Positions 8,668 to 17,884 are shown, numbered from the stretch's first letter. The stretch: 64,000 nucleotides of DNA from JACRAV01 sp964571235 (GCA_964571235.1 CAZNAI010000003.1:806001-870000), one strand, 5' to 3'. The notes: generated by a model from the letters alone, not told the origin. Numbers and translations are program-made.

Positions 8668-9918
8668 CTACTTTTCGATCGCTCGAATTTTCAGATAGAG
8701 CGCCAGAGCCAGCAGGGTGATCAGCAAAGTAGAGATACCCAGTCCCCAGCGGCGGAAATAGTATTCGTCGATCAGCCCGGCGGCATCGGCTTTGACTTTG
8801 CGGGACTTTTCGATTCCTTCAGTTGACTGAGCCGTCAACGAATCGGATGTAAAGTTGTGAACCAGCGAGCGCATGTGAATGAGCGTCTGGTCTACTTCTT
8901 TGATGGTGAATTCTTCGTCGGTCGTCATCATCCCTTTTTCGTTCGCTGTTGCCACAAGGTGTCGGGCGGAATCGGCGACCTGTAGAAGGGAGGCAAAGGC
9001 TGAACTCATGCCGGCGATATTGGCCGGGGCTTTGGTGCCGTCGTCGGCGCTATGACACGAGCCGCAGATCTGGCCGTCGCTTAGACCGATCATATCGTGG
9101 GTCGGCCTCACAATACCGTGGTTGGAATGGCAGGTTTCGCACATCGGCAAACCTTGGGCCTCGAATGCGGCGTTGTGCGGCGAGGCGGTGTAAAGGGCCG
9201 CTTCGATGGCATGACAGGAACCGCAAACCGCCGATAGTGATTTTGTACCAGGCGGGGCGGCGCCGTGATTGCCGTGGCAGTCGTTACAAACTGGTGCACT
9301 CAGGTCCTTCTTCTCATATACCGCGGCGCCGTGGACCGATGTGCGGTAGAGTTTTTCCTGATCGGTCGGGATGCCGTACTCGGCCATGTAGGTTGCGTCA
9401 CTATGGCATTTGCCACAAGTCGCGGGGATATTGGCCGGGTGAGTCGTAGAGTGGGGCATGGCGGCGTCGCCAATCTTGTGCGCGGTGTGACAAGAAACAC
9501 AGGTGGCGACTTTCTCATCATTTTTTCCAAACAGCCGCTGGCCGTGGACTGAGGTCTTGTACTTTTCCAACTGATCGATTGGGAGTTTCGGATTGTGCTC
9601 GTGCATGAACGCGGCATCGGAGTGGCACCGAGCACAAAAAGCAGGAATATCCGACCGCTTGGGAGCGCCGCGCCAACTTTTCGACGTGCGCACGGCATCC
9701 ATGTCGTCCAAAGTTGGATCGCCGCCGTGGCAATCCTGGCATCCCAGTCCACGCTGAGCGTGGATATCAAGCGCAAAGTCGTGCGACGGCCCTTCGTCAC
9801 CTTCCATCTCCTGATGGCACGTCAGGCACTGGCTCGGCTTTGGCGATTGCGCACTTACGGGCAGAGCCGCCAAGAAAGCACAACTGAGCGCGGTCAAATA
9901 TGTGCGAAAGGTATTCAT
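8668..9918 (-). CDS. Nine-heme membrane-anchored cytochrome c
   Basis: 416 residues from the ATG at 9918, which overlaps the cytochrome b stop as ATGA. A signal peptide (residues 1-23) is followed by nine CXXCH motifs in order: CLTCH, CQDCH, CARCH, CVSCH, CGKCH, CNDCH, CGSCH, CETCH, CGSCH. Repeated KTSVHG / RTSVHG segments are typical of cytochrome c3-type multiheme proteins. A helical region precedes a C-terminal membrane helix (LGISTLLITLLALAL). As last gene of the Rieske-cytochrome b operon it probably replaces cytochrome c1 as the electron exit of a quinol-oxidising complex on the periplasmic side. Confidence 0.9.
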   Translation of the reverse strand: MNTFRTYLTALSCAFLAALPVSAQSPKPSQCLTCHQEMEGDEGPSHDFALDIHAQRGLGCQDCHGGDPTLDDMDAVRTSKSWRGAPKRSDIPAFCARCHSDAAFMHEHNPKLPIDQLEKYKTSVHGQRLFGKNDEKVATCVSCHTAHKIGDAAMPHSTTHPANIPATCGKCHSDATYMAEYGIPTDQEKLYRTSVHGAAVYEKKDLSAPVCNDCHGNHGAAPPGTKSLSAVCGSCHAIEAALYTASPHNAAFEAQGLPMCETCHSNHGIVRPTHDMIGLSDGQICGSCHSADDGTKAPANIAGMSSAFASLLQVADSARHLVATANEKGMMTTDEEFTIKEVDQTLIHMRSLVHNFTSDSLTAQSTEGIEKSRKVKADAAGLIDEYYFRRWGLGISTLLITLLALALYLKIRAIEK

Positions 9919-11036
9919 TCGGCGAAATACCCCCAAATTGTCATTCCGACGATAAAAGCAACTACACCCCAGCCGAACCACATCCAAAGAGGTGATCGCT
10001 GATTACGCCCCGATCTTCTGTCCAAAAATGGGACTAAGAGCCAAATGACCCCGCCCGCCCCCATGATCAATAGCCCAAACTGCTCGCCTTCCATGAAGAG
10101 CATTTTCGGTGGGAGCATTTTGAGCGCCTGAAAGGCAAACATGAAATACCATTCCGGGCGGATTACTTCGGGAGGTGGAGCAAACGGATCCGCCTTATTT
10201 CCCAGCGGCCAATGAATCACACCGATGCCGTCGGGGAAAATCACCGCCAGGAGGGCCAGGACGTTAAGAGCGATTAGCCAAATGAGAATGTCGCGATAGA
10301 GGAAGTTCGGGAAGAACTTCATGAATTTCTTTTTTTCGACGTTGGTTGAGTGCCAGTCGACCGGTTCGCTCATCCCCTGTCGCTGAACTAATAGCAAATG
10401 GACTGCCAGCACGGCGGTGAAGAGCGCCGGCAAGATGGCGACATGAAGACCGAAAAATCTGCCGATTGTTGCACCGGTAACTTCTTCGCCGCCGCGCAGA
10501 ATCTCAAGTAGATACGGTCCAACTACCGGAATGGCATGCATCATGCCCGTGCCCACGCGCGTGGCAAAAAAGGCCAGTTCATTCCATGGGAGCAAGTATC
10601 CGGAAAAACCGAAAGTAAGTGCCAGCGCGAGCACGGCAATGCCGGTGAGCCAGGTCATTTCGCGCGGTGGGCGATACGCCTGAGTGAAAAAGACAGTGAA
10701 CATGTGGAGGAAGGCCGCGAATATCATCAAATTGGCCGACCAGGAATGGAGCGAACGGATGAGCCAGCCGAATGTCACTTCAGAAATGATAAACTTGACC
10801 GACTCGTACGCCGAATCGGCGCCGGGGCGGTAGTACATAAGGAGCAAAATGCCGGTGACGACTTGAACCAGGAATAGGAAAAGGGTCAACCCGCCGAGAT
10901 AGTAGAAGATTGAGTGGCCGTGCTGGGGCACGACCTTGTGACTCATGTAATCGGTCAGCTGGCGGATACTCAGGCGGGCGTCGATCCAGTCATAGACCCG
11001 TTCGCCGGTTGTTTTGCCACGAGTGGCCGGCGACAT
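9915..11036 (-). CDS. Cytochrome b subunit of a bc-type complex
   Basis: 373 residues with about eight membrane helices, combining the cytochrome b6-like and subunit IV-like parts in one chain. Heme ligands are visible as H97/H111 and H198/H213; the second pair has 14 residues between, as in b6-type rather than mitochondrial proteins. The quinol-site PEWY motif is present (RPEWYF). Start and stop overlap both neighbours by ATGA, so the three genes are tightly coupled. It oxidises quinol and passes electrons to the Rieske protein and the multiheme cytochrome. Confidence 0.93.
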   Translation of the reverse strand: MSPATRGKTTGERVYDWIDARLSIRQLTDYMSHKVVPQHGHSIFYYLGGLTLFLFLVQVVTGILLLMYYRPGADSAYESVKFIISEVTFGWLIRSLHSWSANLMIFAAFLHMFTVFFTQAYRPPREMTWLTGIAVLALALTFGFSGYLLPWNELAFFATRVGTGMMHAIPVVGPYLLEILRGGEEVTGATIGRFFGLHVAILPALFTAVLAVHLLLVQRQGMSEPVDWHSTNVEKKKFMKFFPNFLYRDILIWLIALNVLALLAVIFPDGIGVIHWPLGNKADPFAPPPEVIRPEWYFMFAFQALKMLPPKMLFMEGEQFGLLIMGAGGVIWLLVPFLDRRSGRNQRSPLWMWFGWGVVAFIVGMTIWGYFAE

Positions 11037-11512
11037 CAGCTCGCCCCTTTCGAGACAAAAATGTCGGCGCCGACTTCGTTGACTGCAAACTGCTCAAGCG
11101 GACGCGGGGGTGGGCCGGAAATATTCTTGCCGTCCTGATCGTATTTTCCGTTGTGACAGGCGCACCACAGGACTCCTTCTTCGGGCCGATTCTGGACAGT
11201 GCAGTCAAGATGAGTGCATTGCGCAGACAGTGCTCGTAGTTGTCCGTTGGGCAATAGAACGATTATGCCGAGATGGCGGCCGAAGCGGAAAGTCTTGGCT
11301 TTTTTCGGTTCGGCCTCGATCTCTTTGCGGCCAAAGGGAAGCTTTACCTGATTGACATTCGCTTCACCCGATTTTGGTGGTAGCAGAAACCGCACGACCG
11401 GATAAACAATCGAAGCTGTAACCGCAAGTCCGGTCACAACCATGAATCGGTCTAAAAAGCTCCGCCGGGAGATTCCCGCGGCATGGGTTTGTTGGTTTTG
11501 CTCGTTAGTCAT
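11036..11512 (-). CDS. Rieske iron-sulfur protein
   Basis: 158 residues from the ATG at 11512 (MTNEQNQQ). This start is preferred because upstream in-frame ATGs lie at or upstream of the expected transcription start. SRRSFLDRF followed by a hydrophobic helix is a Tat-type signal anchor. The 2Fe-2S ligands are in CTHLDC and CACHNGKYD, with a conserved GPPPRPL loop. It is the first gene of the Rieske / cytochrome b / nine-heme cytochrome operon and overlaps cytochrome b by ATGA. Confidence 0.93.
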   Translation of the reverse strand: MTNEQNQQTHAAGISRRSFLDRFMVVTGLAVTASIVYPVVRFLLPPKSGEANVNQVKLPFGRKEIEAEPKKAKTFRFGRHLGIIVLLPNGQLRALSAQCTHLDCTVQNRPEEGVLWCACHNGKYDQDGKNISGPPPRPLEQFAVNEVGADIFVSKGAS

Positions 11513-11537
11513 GTATGTGGCAACAAATTGTCGTCGC

Positions 11538-11567
11538 ATTGTAGACAGTGGCACCCAACTTTGTCAA
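11538..11567 (-). promoter_or_regulatory. Sigma-70-type promoter of the bc operon
   Basis: On the minus strand TTGACA (11562-11567) and TACAAT (11538-11543) are 18 bases apart. The predicted start of transcription near 11531 lies about 20 bases before the Rieske ATG. Confidence 0.6.
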
Positions 11568-11620
11568 GAATATTCTGTGCGAGCGGGGTCTTTGGAGATA
11601 ATAGACAAAGACAATCGCTG

Positions 11621-11648
11621 TTGACTTTTTAGTGGAATACTGTATTGT
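11621..11648 (+). promoter_or_regulatory. Promoter candidate for the cysteine genes
   Basis: TTGACT (11621-11626) and TATTGT (11643-11648) with a 16-base spacer. The predicted transcription start falls at about 11654, on the ATG of the small Cys-ending ORF. Confidence 0.45.
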
Positions 11649-11653
11649 TTAGT

Positions 11654-11728
11654 ATGGCTTTAATCGATCCATCTTTTCTCTCTGGCGTCCTCTCCGGATT
11701 GGCCAGCGGCGGCCTGTGCGCTTGTTGA
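11654..11728 (+). CDS. Possible Cys-ending leader peptide, 24 codons
   Basis: An ATG at 11654 opens a 24-codon frame ending GGLCAC-stop, 95 bases before the cysteine synthase ATG. It has no ribosome site and would be leaderless if the predicted promoter is right. Cys-codon leaderless upstream ORFs that act as cysteine-responsive attenuators are known in mycobacteria; those carry runs of Cys, whereas this one has only Cys-Ala-Cys. The frame is seen directly; translation and regulation are speculative. Confidence 0.25.
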   Translation: MALIDPSFLSGVLSGLASGGLCAC

Positions 11729-11823
11729 TATCCCTCATCTAATACGCTCGACTCAATAGAATGATGTGATCCACCAAGACGGATGCGCATCAGAGTTCCC
11801 GGCTTTTACGACAAAGGATTTTC

Positions 11824-12792
11824 ATGAATCACACAACGCGTGTATACGACACTGTTTTTGAGATGCTCCCCTGCGAAGAGAACCCTACGCCGATGGTGAA
11901 AATCAACCGGTTGGGGCCGAGAAACGGTTCGACACTGTTTGCCAAGCTTGAATGGCTCAATCCGTTTGGATCGGTTAAGGATCGGGCGGCGTGGCAACTG
12001 CTTCGCGACCTTGAAAAAAGGGGCGAACTTGGGGGAGAACGCGGAGTGGTGGAACCGACATCGGGCAACACCGGGATCAGCTTGGCGGCGATGGCCCGTG
12101 CACGCGGATATCACATGCGGGCAATCGTGCCCAACAAAGTGCCGCTGGAAAAGAAGATTCTTTTGCGGATTGCCGGGGCCGAGTTGGATGTCGTTTCCGA
12201 TGAACTCTGCCCCGCTCCGGGTGCGGGTGGGGAAGGGTCGATCAATCTGGCGAAGACCTACGCCAAGGCGCAGAAAGATCGGTATGTCATGCCCAATCAA
12301 TATGAGAATGAGCAGAATGTGCTGGCGCATTTTGAGACGACCGGACCGGAAATCTGGAAGCAGACTGAAGGGAAAGTCACACATCTGTTTGTCACGCTCG
12401 GCACCTGCGGCACAGTGACCGGTACGGCCAAATTTCTCCGTTCGAAAAACAGTAATGTCAAAATTATCGCAGTGCAACCGTCGGAAGGGCACGATGTCCC
12501 TGGCCTGCGCAATGTGAGCCAGCTTGGTGTCACCAAGCTGTTTGATCGATCTCTGATCGACGAGATTCTCGAAGTTGATTTCAATCTGGCCTATTCCCGT
12601 GCTCTGGAACTTTGCCAAAACGAAGGACTTTTTGCCGGGCCGAGCTCGGGTTTGGTCTTTGAGGGGGCAATGCAATTAGCAGAGCGGGAAAAAATTGGGC
12701 TGGGCGTACTCATTTTCCCGGACAACGTGTTCAAATATACAGCCAATATGGTCAAACATCTGCCCGGCCTCGTGGCCGGTATTACATCGTAA
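11824..12792 (+). CDS. Cysteine synthase (O-acetylserine sulfhydrylase-type PLP enzyme)
   Basis: 322 residues of fold type II PLP enzyme. The Schiff-base lysine is in NPFGSVKDR, the substrate loop is PTSGNTG, and the phosphate loop is GTCGTVTGT. The length fits CysK/CysM. AAAGGA precedes the ATG. An insertion-like PGAGGEGS segment near residue 140 fits the CysM or O-phosphoserine-type branch, but the sulfur and acceptor substrates cannot be settled by eye. The downstream sulfurtransferase starts 10 bases after its stop, implying one sulfur-assimilation transcript. Confidence 0.85.
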   Translation: MNHTTRVYDTVFEMLPCEENPTPMVKINRLGPRNGSTLFAKLEWLNPFGSVKDRAAWQLLRDLEKRGELGGERGVVEPTSGNTGISLAAMARARGYHMRAIVPNKVPLEKKILLRIAGAELDVVSDELCPAPGAGGEGSINLAKTYAKAQKDRYVMPNQYENEQNVLAHFETTGPEIWKQTEGKVTHLFVTLGTCGTVTGTAKFLRSKNSNVKIIAVQPSEGHDVPGLRNVSQLGVTKLFDRSLIDEILEVDFNLAYSRALELCQNEGLFAGPSSGLVFEGAMQLAEREKIGLGVLIFPDNVFKYTANMVKHLPGLVAGITS

Positions 12793-12802
12793 AGGAGTAG
12801 GT

Positions 12803-13648
12803 ATGTCATCGTATGCACATCCCGAAGTTCTGGTCGATACCGACTGGGTAAAGGCGAATCTGAATAATCCGAAAGTGCGGCTGGTCGAAATAGATGTCGA
12901 CACCCAGCAGTACGATATCGGCCATATCCCGGGATCGGCCGGATTCAATTGGCAAACGCAACTGCAAAACCAGATCACTCGCGATATTATCGCGCAGGAT
13001 GAATTTGAGCGTCTCGTTGGAAGTGTTGGCATCGGGGCCGACACCACAGTTGTATTGTATGGCGACAACAACAATTGGTTTGCCGCGTATGGATTCTGGC
13101 TATTTAAGATTTACGGTCACGCCGATGTCCGCCTGATGAACGGTGGGCGACAGAAATGGCTCAACGAAGCCGACAAAGAATTGGTGGGGACGAAATCGAG
13201 CTTTACCGCCACGAACTACAAGGCCCAAGCGCCCGATTATTCGCTTCGGGCCAAGTTGCCGGAAGTGTTCGATGTTGTCTCAAAGAAATCGCACAATTTG
13301 GTCGATGTTCGATCAAATGACGAGTTCACTGGTAAAGTGATCGCTCCTCCTGGGATGTCGGAAACTGCCCAGCGCGGTGGTCATATCCCCGGAGCGACGA
13401 GTATCCCGTGGAGCACGGCGGTCAATCCGGATGGGACTTTCAAATCGGCCGAGGACCTGACGCAGATTTATTTCCATGACAAGAAGCTCGACTCTGGAAA
13501 ACCGACAGTCGCGTATTGCCGGATCGGCGAACGATCCAGCCACACCTGGTTTGTGCTTAAGTACCTGCTTGGACAGTCGAATGTGAAGAACTACGACGGA
13601 AGCTGGACCGAATACGGGAATCTGGTCGGCGCCCCGATTGAGAAGTAA
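12803..13648 (+). CDS. Thiosulfate / 3-mercaptopyruvate sulfurtransferase
   Basis: 281 residues of two tandem rhodanese domains. The N-terminal non-catalytic domain includes DTDWVKANL and DIGHIPGS. The C-terminal catalytic domain has DVRSNDEF, GGHIPGA and the active-site loop YCRIGERSSHTW, with Cys as nucleophile. The ATG at 12803 follows AAAGGAG that overlaps the cysteine synthase stop. CRIGERS is usual for SseA-like thiosulfate sulfurtransferases. It probably supplies or recycles sulfane sulfur next to cysteine synthase. Confidence 0.9.
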   Translation: MSSYAHPEVLVDTDWVKANLNNPKVRLVEIDVDTQQYDIGHIPGSAGFNWQTQLQNQITRDIIAQDEFERLVGSVGIGADTTVVLYGDNNNWFAAYGFWLFKIYGHADVRLMNGGRQKWLNEADKELVGTKSSFTATNYKAQAPDYSLRAKLPEVFDVVSKKSHNLVDVRSNDEFTGKVIAPPGMSETAQRGGHIPGATSIPWSTAVNPDGTFKSAEDLTQIYFHDKKLDSGKPTVAYCRIGERSSHTWFVLKYLLGQSNVKNYDGSWTEYGNLVGAPIEK

Positions 13649-13693
13649 TCAGCGCTATTTCTACGTCACGAAGTTTCATGGATTGGGAGGCCA

Positions 13694-14629
13694 TTATGGC
13701 CGGTTGGGCGAGAGATATAATCGTACAATCTCGCAATTCCGGTCATGACAGTAGTTGTAGAGCACAATGGCACTTGATGGACTATAGAAGGGGGCGTCCG
13801 CGCCCTCTTCGCCGTTTCCGTACTGTGTCAATTGAGTCAGGTTAGTCCCGGAAAGGTCTATTGAGAAGATATTTTTTGAGACTGTTCGGTCGGAGGCAAA
13901 GAGGATTGTCTGTCCATCCGGCGACCATGACGGCCACCCGTCGAAAGCAGGGTGAGACGTCAGATTCCGGAGACCAGAGCCATCGTCGTTCATTACAAAG
14001 ATGTCCGAGTTTATGCTGTCCATAGCTCGTCGAAAAACTATTTGACGACCATTCGGCGACCACGACGCGTACGAATTATCGGTGGAATCGGTGCGCAGTC
14101 CAATGACATTCGATCCGTCGGCGTTCATTACAAAAATGTTTAAGCACGTAGCCGAGTCTGGTTTAGAATTGAAGATAATTTTCGAGCCATCGGGTGACCA
14201 AAAGGGATGAATATCCCTGCTGGCCTTCGAGCGGGTGAGATTTGTCTGGTTGGAACCGTCGGCGTTCATGACGAAGATGTCCAGTGAACTATCCCGATCA
14301 GACGCGAACAGTATTTTCCGGCCGTCGGGTGACCAGGCCGGCGTCTCATCAATGCCGGGGTTTGTTGTGAGCCGCAGGACATTTCGCGCCAGAGAGTCCA
14401 TGACGTAGATGTCGCATTGACTTCCGATACGATATGATTCAAAGGCAACTTGCGCGCCGTCCGGCGAATAGACGGCATACGTATCGACAATTCTCGAAAA
14501 TCTCCGCGATGAATCGACGATTGCTCCGCTGGTTGTGTTCGATAACGCCAGACTCAGGCAGATAGCCGGAAGAAAAGTCCTCACTGATTTGATAGTCGCA
14601 ATTGTAATCGATTCTCCTCTTACAAACAT
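13694..14629 (-). CDS. Secreted TolB-like PD40 beta-propeller protein
   Basis: Up to 311 residues with a signal peptide (TFLPAICLSLALS) and about five repeats of the form WSPDGRKILFASDR...DIFVMNADGSN, the PD40/TolB C-terminal propeller. The TolB N-terminal domain is absent, so it is not TolB itself. The ATG at 14629 overlaps the upstream gene by 10 bases. An AGAGGAGA sequence inside the first codons suggests that translation may start a few codons later at a non-ATG codon. It is probably periplasmic or surface located; ligand unknown. Confidence 0.8.
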   Translation of the reverse strand: MFVRGESITIATIKSVRTFLPAICLSLALSNTTSGAIVDSSRRFSRIVDTYAVYSPDGAQVAFESYRIGSQCDIYVMDSLARNVLRLTTNPGIDETPAWSPDGRKILFASDRDSSLDIFVMNADGSNQTNLTRSKASRDIHPFWSPDGSKIIFNSKPDSATCLNIFVMNADGSNVIGLRTDSTDNSYASWSPNGRQIVFRRAMDSINSDIFVMNDDGSGLRNLTSHPAFDGWPSWSPDGQTILFASDRTVSKNIFSIDLSGTNLTQLTQYGNGEEGADAPFYSPSSAIVLYNYCHDRNCEIVRLYLSPNRP

Positions 14630-17079
14630 GGTGCTACAGGCGAAAATGAAATGTAGAGATAATCAATTAATGCGGCCAGGTCGCTGATGTCAACGCCGCC
14701 ATCGATGGAGCCATCGGTGTTCGCTTCCCGTGTACAGCACAACGGAGTGAACGAGATATAGAGGTAGTCGATGAGCGACGCCAGATCGGCTATGTCGGTA
14801 CCGTCGCCGGGGTCGCAGTCAACATTTCCGGTTAGCCCCTGACAACAGCCGCCGACCGGCGTTCCGGTTATTGTGACTAACAACGGATTTGTCACTCCGG
14901 GGTCGCTGTGATAAATACGAGCGGTGGTCGAGAGGGGCGTTAGGTTAGTCGGAGTCCAACTCAGCGAGATTGTATCGCTGTTTCTTGCTATCAGCATACT
15001 TCTGGGGAAAGTAGAGCCGACAGTTAGGCCGGACGCCGCAGTCGAAAACGATATGCTGTCGATACTCACCAAGCCGAACTGGAGTTTATCAAGTCGAATT
15101 TCACCTTGGGCAGTGTGGCCCACTGAGTCATTGCCAAAATCGAGTGAGCCACTCTGTAGCGACAACTGCGGGGAATTGAACTTGGGGAGACTGGCTGATC
15201 GCGGGCCACCGTAAGCGCCAATGTCGTTTGTCAGAGAACCAAAGCCTGGAAACAGCGCGTTGCCGGGATTGCCGCCGTCTTCGATGTCGTTATACGGTGC
15301 CGAAGGTGAGCCGGCGTCGACACAGGGGGAACCTGGAGTCAACAGGTAATTAGAATCGGCGTATACTGGTAGCTGGTCGATATTACTTGTCCCCGCATAA
15401 CCGGATTGAACGTCGCTGTAGTCTACCGTTGATCCAGTCGCAGTGGCGCTTTTGAATATTTGTGGAGCGGTCGAAGAAGTATTCCCTCTAACGATATTGT
15501 TGATCAGCGAGGGTGTTCCCAGAGACAAGCTGATTCCGCCTCCCGCGCCAATCGATCGGTTTTCAACGATCGTGTTATTAGCGGCAGTTGCACCGGTTCC
15601 TTGCCAAATCCAGAGGCCGCCGCCACCAAAGTCTTGCCCGCCGCTGTTTCTCCAGATGATGTTGTTCTTTACTTCAGCCGGATTAAAAAATGAGACGACG
15701 CCTCCACCGTAAAGTGCTTCGTTAAAAGCAATGATGTTATTATAGATTTTGGAGCCACCGAAGCCGCACCTGATGCCGCCACCGCCAGCGCTGGAGGCTC
15801 CCGTTTTGTCGGTCGCCTTGTTTCCGGCAATAATGTTGTATTGAATTGTCGCGGACGTCGAGTCGGCCAGAATTCCGCCGCCTTCTCGGAAAGTGAGGCC
15901 ATCGGAAATGTCCACCCACTTTGTTCCTGTGCCTCCGGTGATAGTGAATCCCTGTACTGTCGCACCGGGTCCCTTGTATAGTAGCACACAACTGCCGGAG
16001 TCGGAGAAGAGAGGGGAAGAGCCGTCAATGATAGTTTGCGTGATATGTGAGGGATCCTGATCAACTGCGTACCGGCTGGTCAGGACGATTGCCTTTTTCT
16101 TTATTTTCACATTCTCGACATAGGTGCCGTGATCGACCAAGACAGTGTCGCCTGCTTTGGCGGCGTTGATTCCCGATTGGATGGTTGGTTGCTCGCCCGG
16201 TACTTCGATCACCGAGCCAAGATCTGGCCAGGGTCGCTTGATGCAAATATTTTCCGGGCTCGCAAGTCCCGTAAGCGATACAACCGTTCCCACGCCGCCA
16301 GTGGTCTCAAAGCGGATCAGTCGATTGTTTGAAAAGTCACCGACGAAGAGGCGTCCGTCGGTTTGAAACACGATTCCCACGGGCGCTCCGCCGCCTGGCA
16401 TGGTCCCGAATACGTCGATAAACGCACCCGTTTGGTAATCGAATCGATCAATGCGTCCTTTCGACGTGTTGGATACATAGAGCCGGTTATCCGGACCGAA
16501 TGCACAATCAGAGGGGAAATTGAGACTGTCGGCCCCGATGGTTCCAAGAAAGACTCCGGTATTGGGGTTGAATCGCATGATATTGTCGCCGACGCTATTC
16601 ACGACATACAGCATGCTGTCCGGCCCGATCGCCAGACCGATTGGCTGGGTCAATCCGGAACCAGAGGCGGCGTATCCCAAAGGTTGTGCAGTTGAACCGT
16701 CGAAACAGGGCACACGATTTCCGTTGGACGAACTCACATAAAGCCGGTGGTCCGGTCCGAAGATGATTGAAAATGGTTTGTCGGCCGCTGACAATTGGAG
16801 GAAGGTTGCGACAAACGCCCCGGTAGTGCCGTCATAGCGCAAAATTCGCCGATTAGTATAGGAAGCAACATAGAGGTCGCCATCCGGACCGAAGACAATT
16901 CCGTCAGGTGTACTAAGCGCACCTGACCCAGTCGGGACAAAAGTCCCTTTGAACGCGCCGGTGTTTCCATCATAATATGTCACCGACGATGTCCCGGCGT
17001 TGGCGACATAGACGTCACTTAACTGAGCCTTGGCGCTGATGCCGGTTAGTAAAAGTGTCGCGAGAACTGCTCGTACCAT
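14620..17079 (-). CDS. Secreted NHL-propeller / parallel beta-helix / dockerin-like protein
   Basis: 819 residues from the ATG at 17079, preceded by GAGGTG. After a signal peptide (VLATLLLTGISAKA), residues ~20-290 form NHL/SMP-30-like propeller repeats (VFGPDGDLYVASYTNRRILRYD). A VIEVPGEQPTIQSGINAAK segment opens a right-handed beta-helix of the pectate-lyase type (residues ~300-600). A short beta-sandwich linker follows. The C-terminus has the Cys-Cys, GNVDCDPG and DIADLASLIDYLYIS dockerin-like module. Such proteins are typically large exported surface proteins; no catalytic residues were identified. Confidence 0.85.
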   Translation of the reverse strand: MVRAVLATLLLTGISAKAQLSDVYVANAGTSSVTYYDGNTGAFKGTFVPTGSGALSTPDGIVFGPDGDLYVASYTNRRILRYDGTTGAFVATFLQLSAADKPFSIIFGPDHRLYVSSSNGNRVPCFDGSTAQPLGYAASGSGLTQPIGLAIGPDSMLYVVNSVGDNIMRFNPNTGVFLGTIGADSLNFPSDCAFGPDNRLYVSNTSKGRIDRFDYQTGAFIDVFGTMPGGGAPVGIVFQTDGRLFVGDFSNNRLIRFETTGGVGTVVSLTGLASPENICIKRPWPDLGSVIEVPGEQPTIQSGINAAKAGDTVLVDHGTYVENVKIKKKAIVLTSRYAVDQDPSHITQTIIDGSSPLFSDSGSCVLLYKGPGATVQGFTITGGTGTKWVDISDGLTFREGGGILADSTSATIQYNIIAGNKATDKTGASSAGGGGIRCGFGGSKIYNNIIAFNEALYGGGVVSFFNPAEVKNNIIWRNSGGQDFGGGGLWIWQGTGATAANNTIVENRSIGAGGGISLSLGTPSLINNIVRGNTSSTAPQIFKSATATGSTVDYSDVQSGYAGTSNIDQLPVYADSNYLLTPGSPCVDAGSPSAPYNDIEDGGNPGNALFPGFGSLTNDIGAYGGPRSASLPKFNSPQLSLQSGSLDFGNDSVGHTAQGEIRLDKLQFGLVSIDSISFSTAASGLTVGSTFPRSMLIARNSDTISLSWTPTNLTPLSTTARIYHSDPGVTNPLLVTITGTPVGGCCQGLTGNVDCDPGDGTDIADLASLIDYLYISFTPLCCTREANTDGSIDGGVDISDLAALIDYLYISFSPVAPCL

Positions 17080-17209
17080 ACCACACCTCAAGTTTGAAAT
17101 TGAAGAATCTCTGCCTATTGTCTTTAAAGACGAGGCAGAATTGAGATGTGGAGGTAGGGTTGCAGTGAAACGACGCAGCTTTGCAGTCGCTGACCGATTT
17201 TGGCGGCAA

Positions 17210-17884
17210 TCAGCGAAGACAGGCTGAACGCCGCCTAATAACAAAAGCCGAAGCGAGTCCTACTGCCCAATGTAGGGCGGTGGTCGGCTCGGGAACTGCG
17301 GCGGGAGCGGCGGCGCTGGCTGGAAGGGTGACTTGCATGCGTCCGCGGTACTGCTGTTGACGGTATTGCATGCCTTGCTCGAAGTCGACCCACGACCATG
17401 TAGCATCGCTTGTATACTGCACTGATAACGTACGGGGGAGAGAGCCAGCAAAGTCGAAATCGTAACCGAATTCGTGACCGGGGAGTGAGAGCGGATAAAA
17501 GCCAAGATGTCCAGTCCGCCACCAACCGGCAGTGTACCGTACTTCCTGACCGGGATCGTCGCCGAGCGGAGTAAAACTCCGTTGATTGTAACCTATCAAG
17601 CGACCCAGCGAAAAACCCGTGAAAGCACCCATAGCAGGCATGCCGTTGTCGGCGTATTCCATATCAAAGTTATAGTCGACCTGCACCCGGAAACGGTATG
17701 AATGATCTCCGATTTGCGAGATGCTGGGTGAAAAGGCGGTGAAGAAATTGAAGGCGTGGCCGACCTCCGGCAAAAAGGCTAGGGCGATCAAGCAATAGGT
17801 CGCGATGCGGCCAATGAGACATGCACCGATGAATTTCTGACGCCGTTCACATTGTTTTCTATTGGCGAGGTTGTTGTACATCAC
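17210..17884 (-). CDS. PEP-CTERM-like exported protein
   Basis: 224 residues. An N-terminal hydrophobic stretch (IATYCLIALAFLPEVGHA) is a signal sequence. The central 140 residues are aromatic-rich beta structure (FDFAGSLPRTLSVQY). The C-terminus has an Ala/Pro linker, then VPEPTTALHWAVGLASAFVIRRR, split here as VPEPTTAL plus a hydrophobic helix and RRR, the layout of PEP-CTERM sorting signals cut by exosortase. No exosortase gene is in the window. The central part is not recognised. Confidence 0.7.
   Translation of the reverse strand: MMYNNLANRKQCERRQKFIGACLIGRIATYCLIALAFLPEVGHAFNFFTAFSPSISQIGDHSYRFRVQVDYNFDMEYADNGMPAMGAFTGFSLGRLIGYNQRSFTPLGDDPGQEVRYTAGWWRTGHLGFYPLSLPGHEFGYDFDFAGSLPRTLSVQYTSDATWSWVDFEQGMQYRQQQYRGRMQVTLPASAAAPAAVPEPTTALHWAVGLASAFVIRRRSACLR

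Noticed and set aside
11806..12675. Long open frame on the minus strand opposite cysteine synthase
   Set aside because: It is an antisense shadow of a clear PLP-enzyme gene, with no family motif or ribosome site.
13648..13693. GGCCATTATGGCC palindrome between convergent genes
   Set aside because: It has no T-tract and is a single short dyad; too weak to call a terminator.
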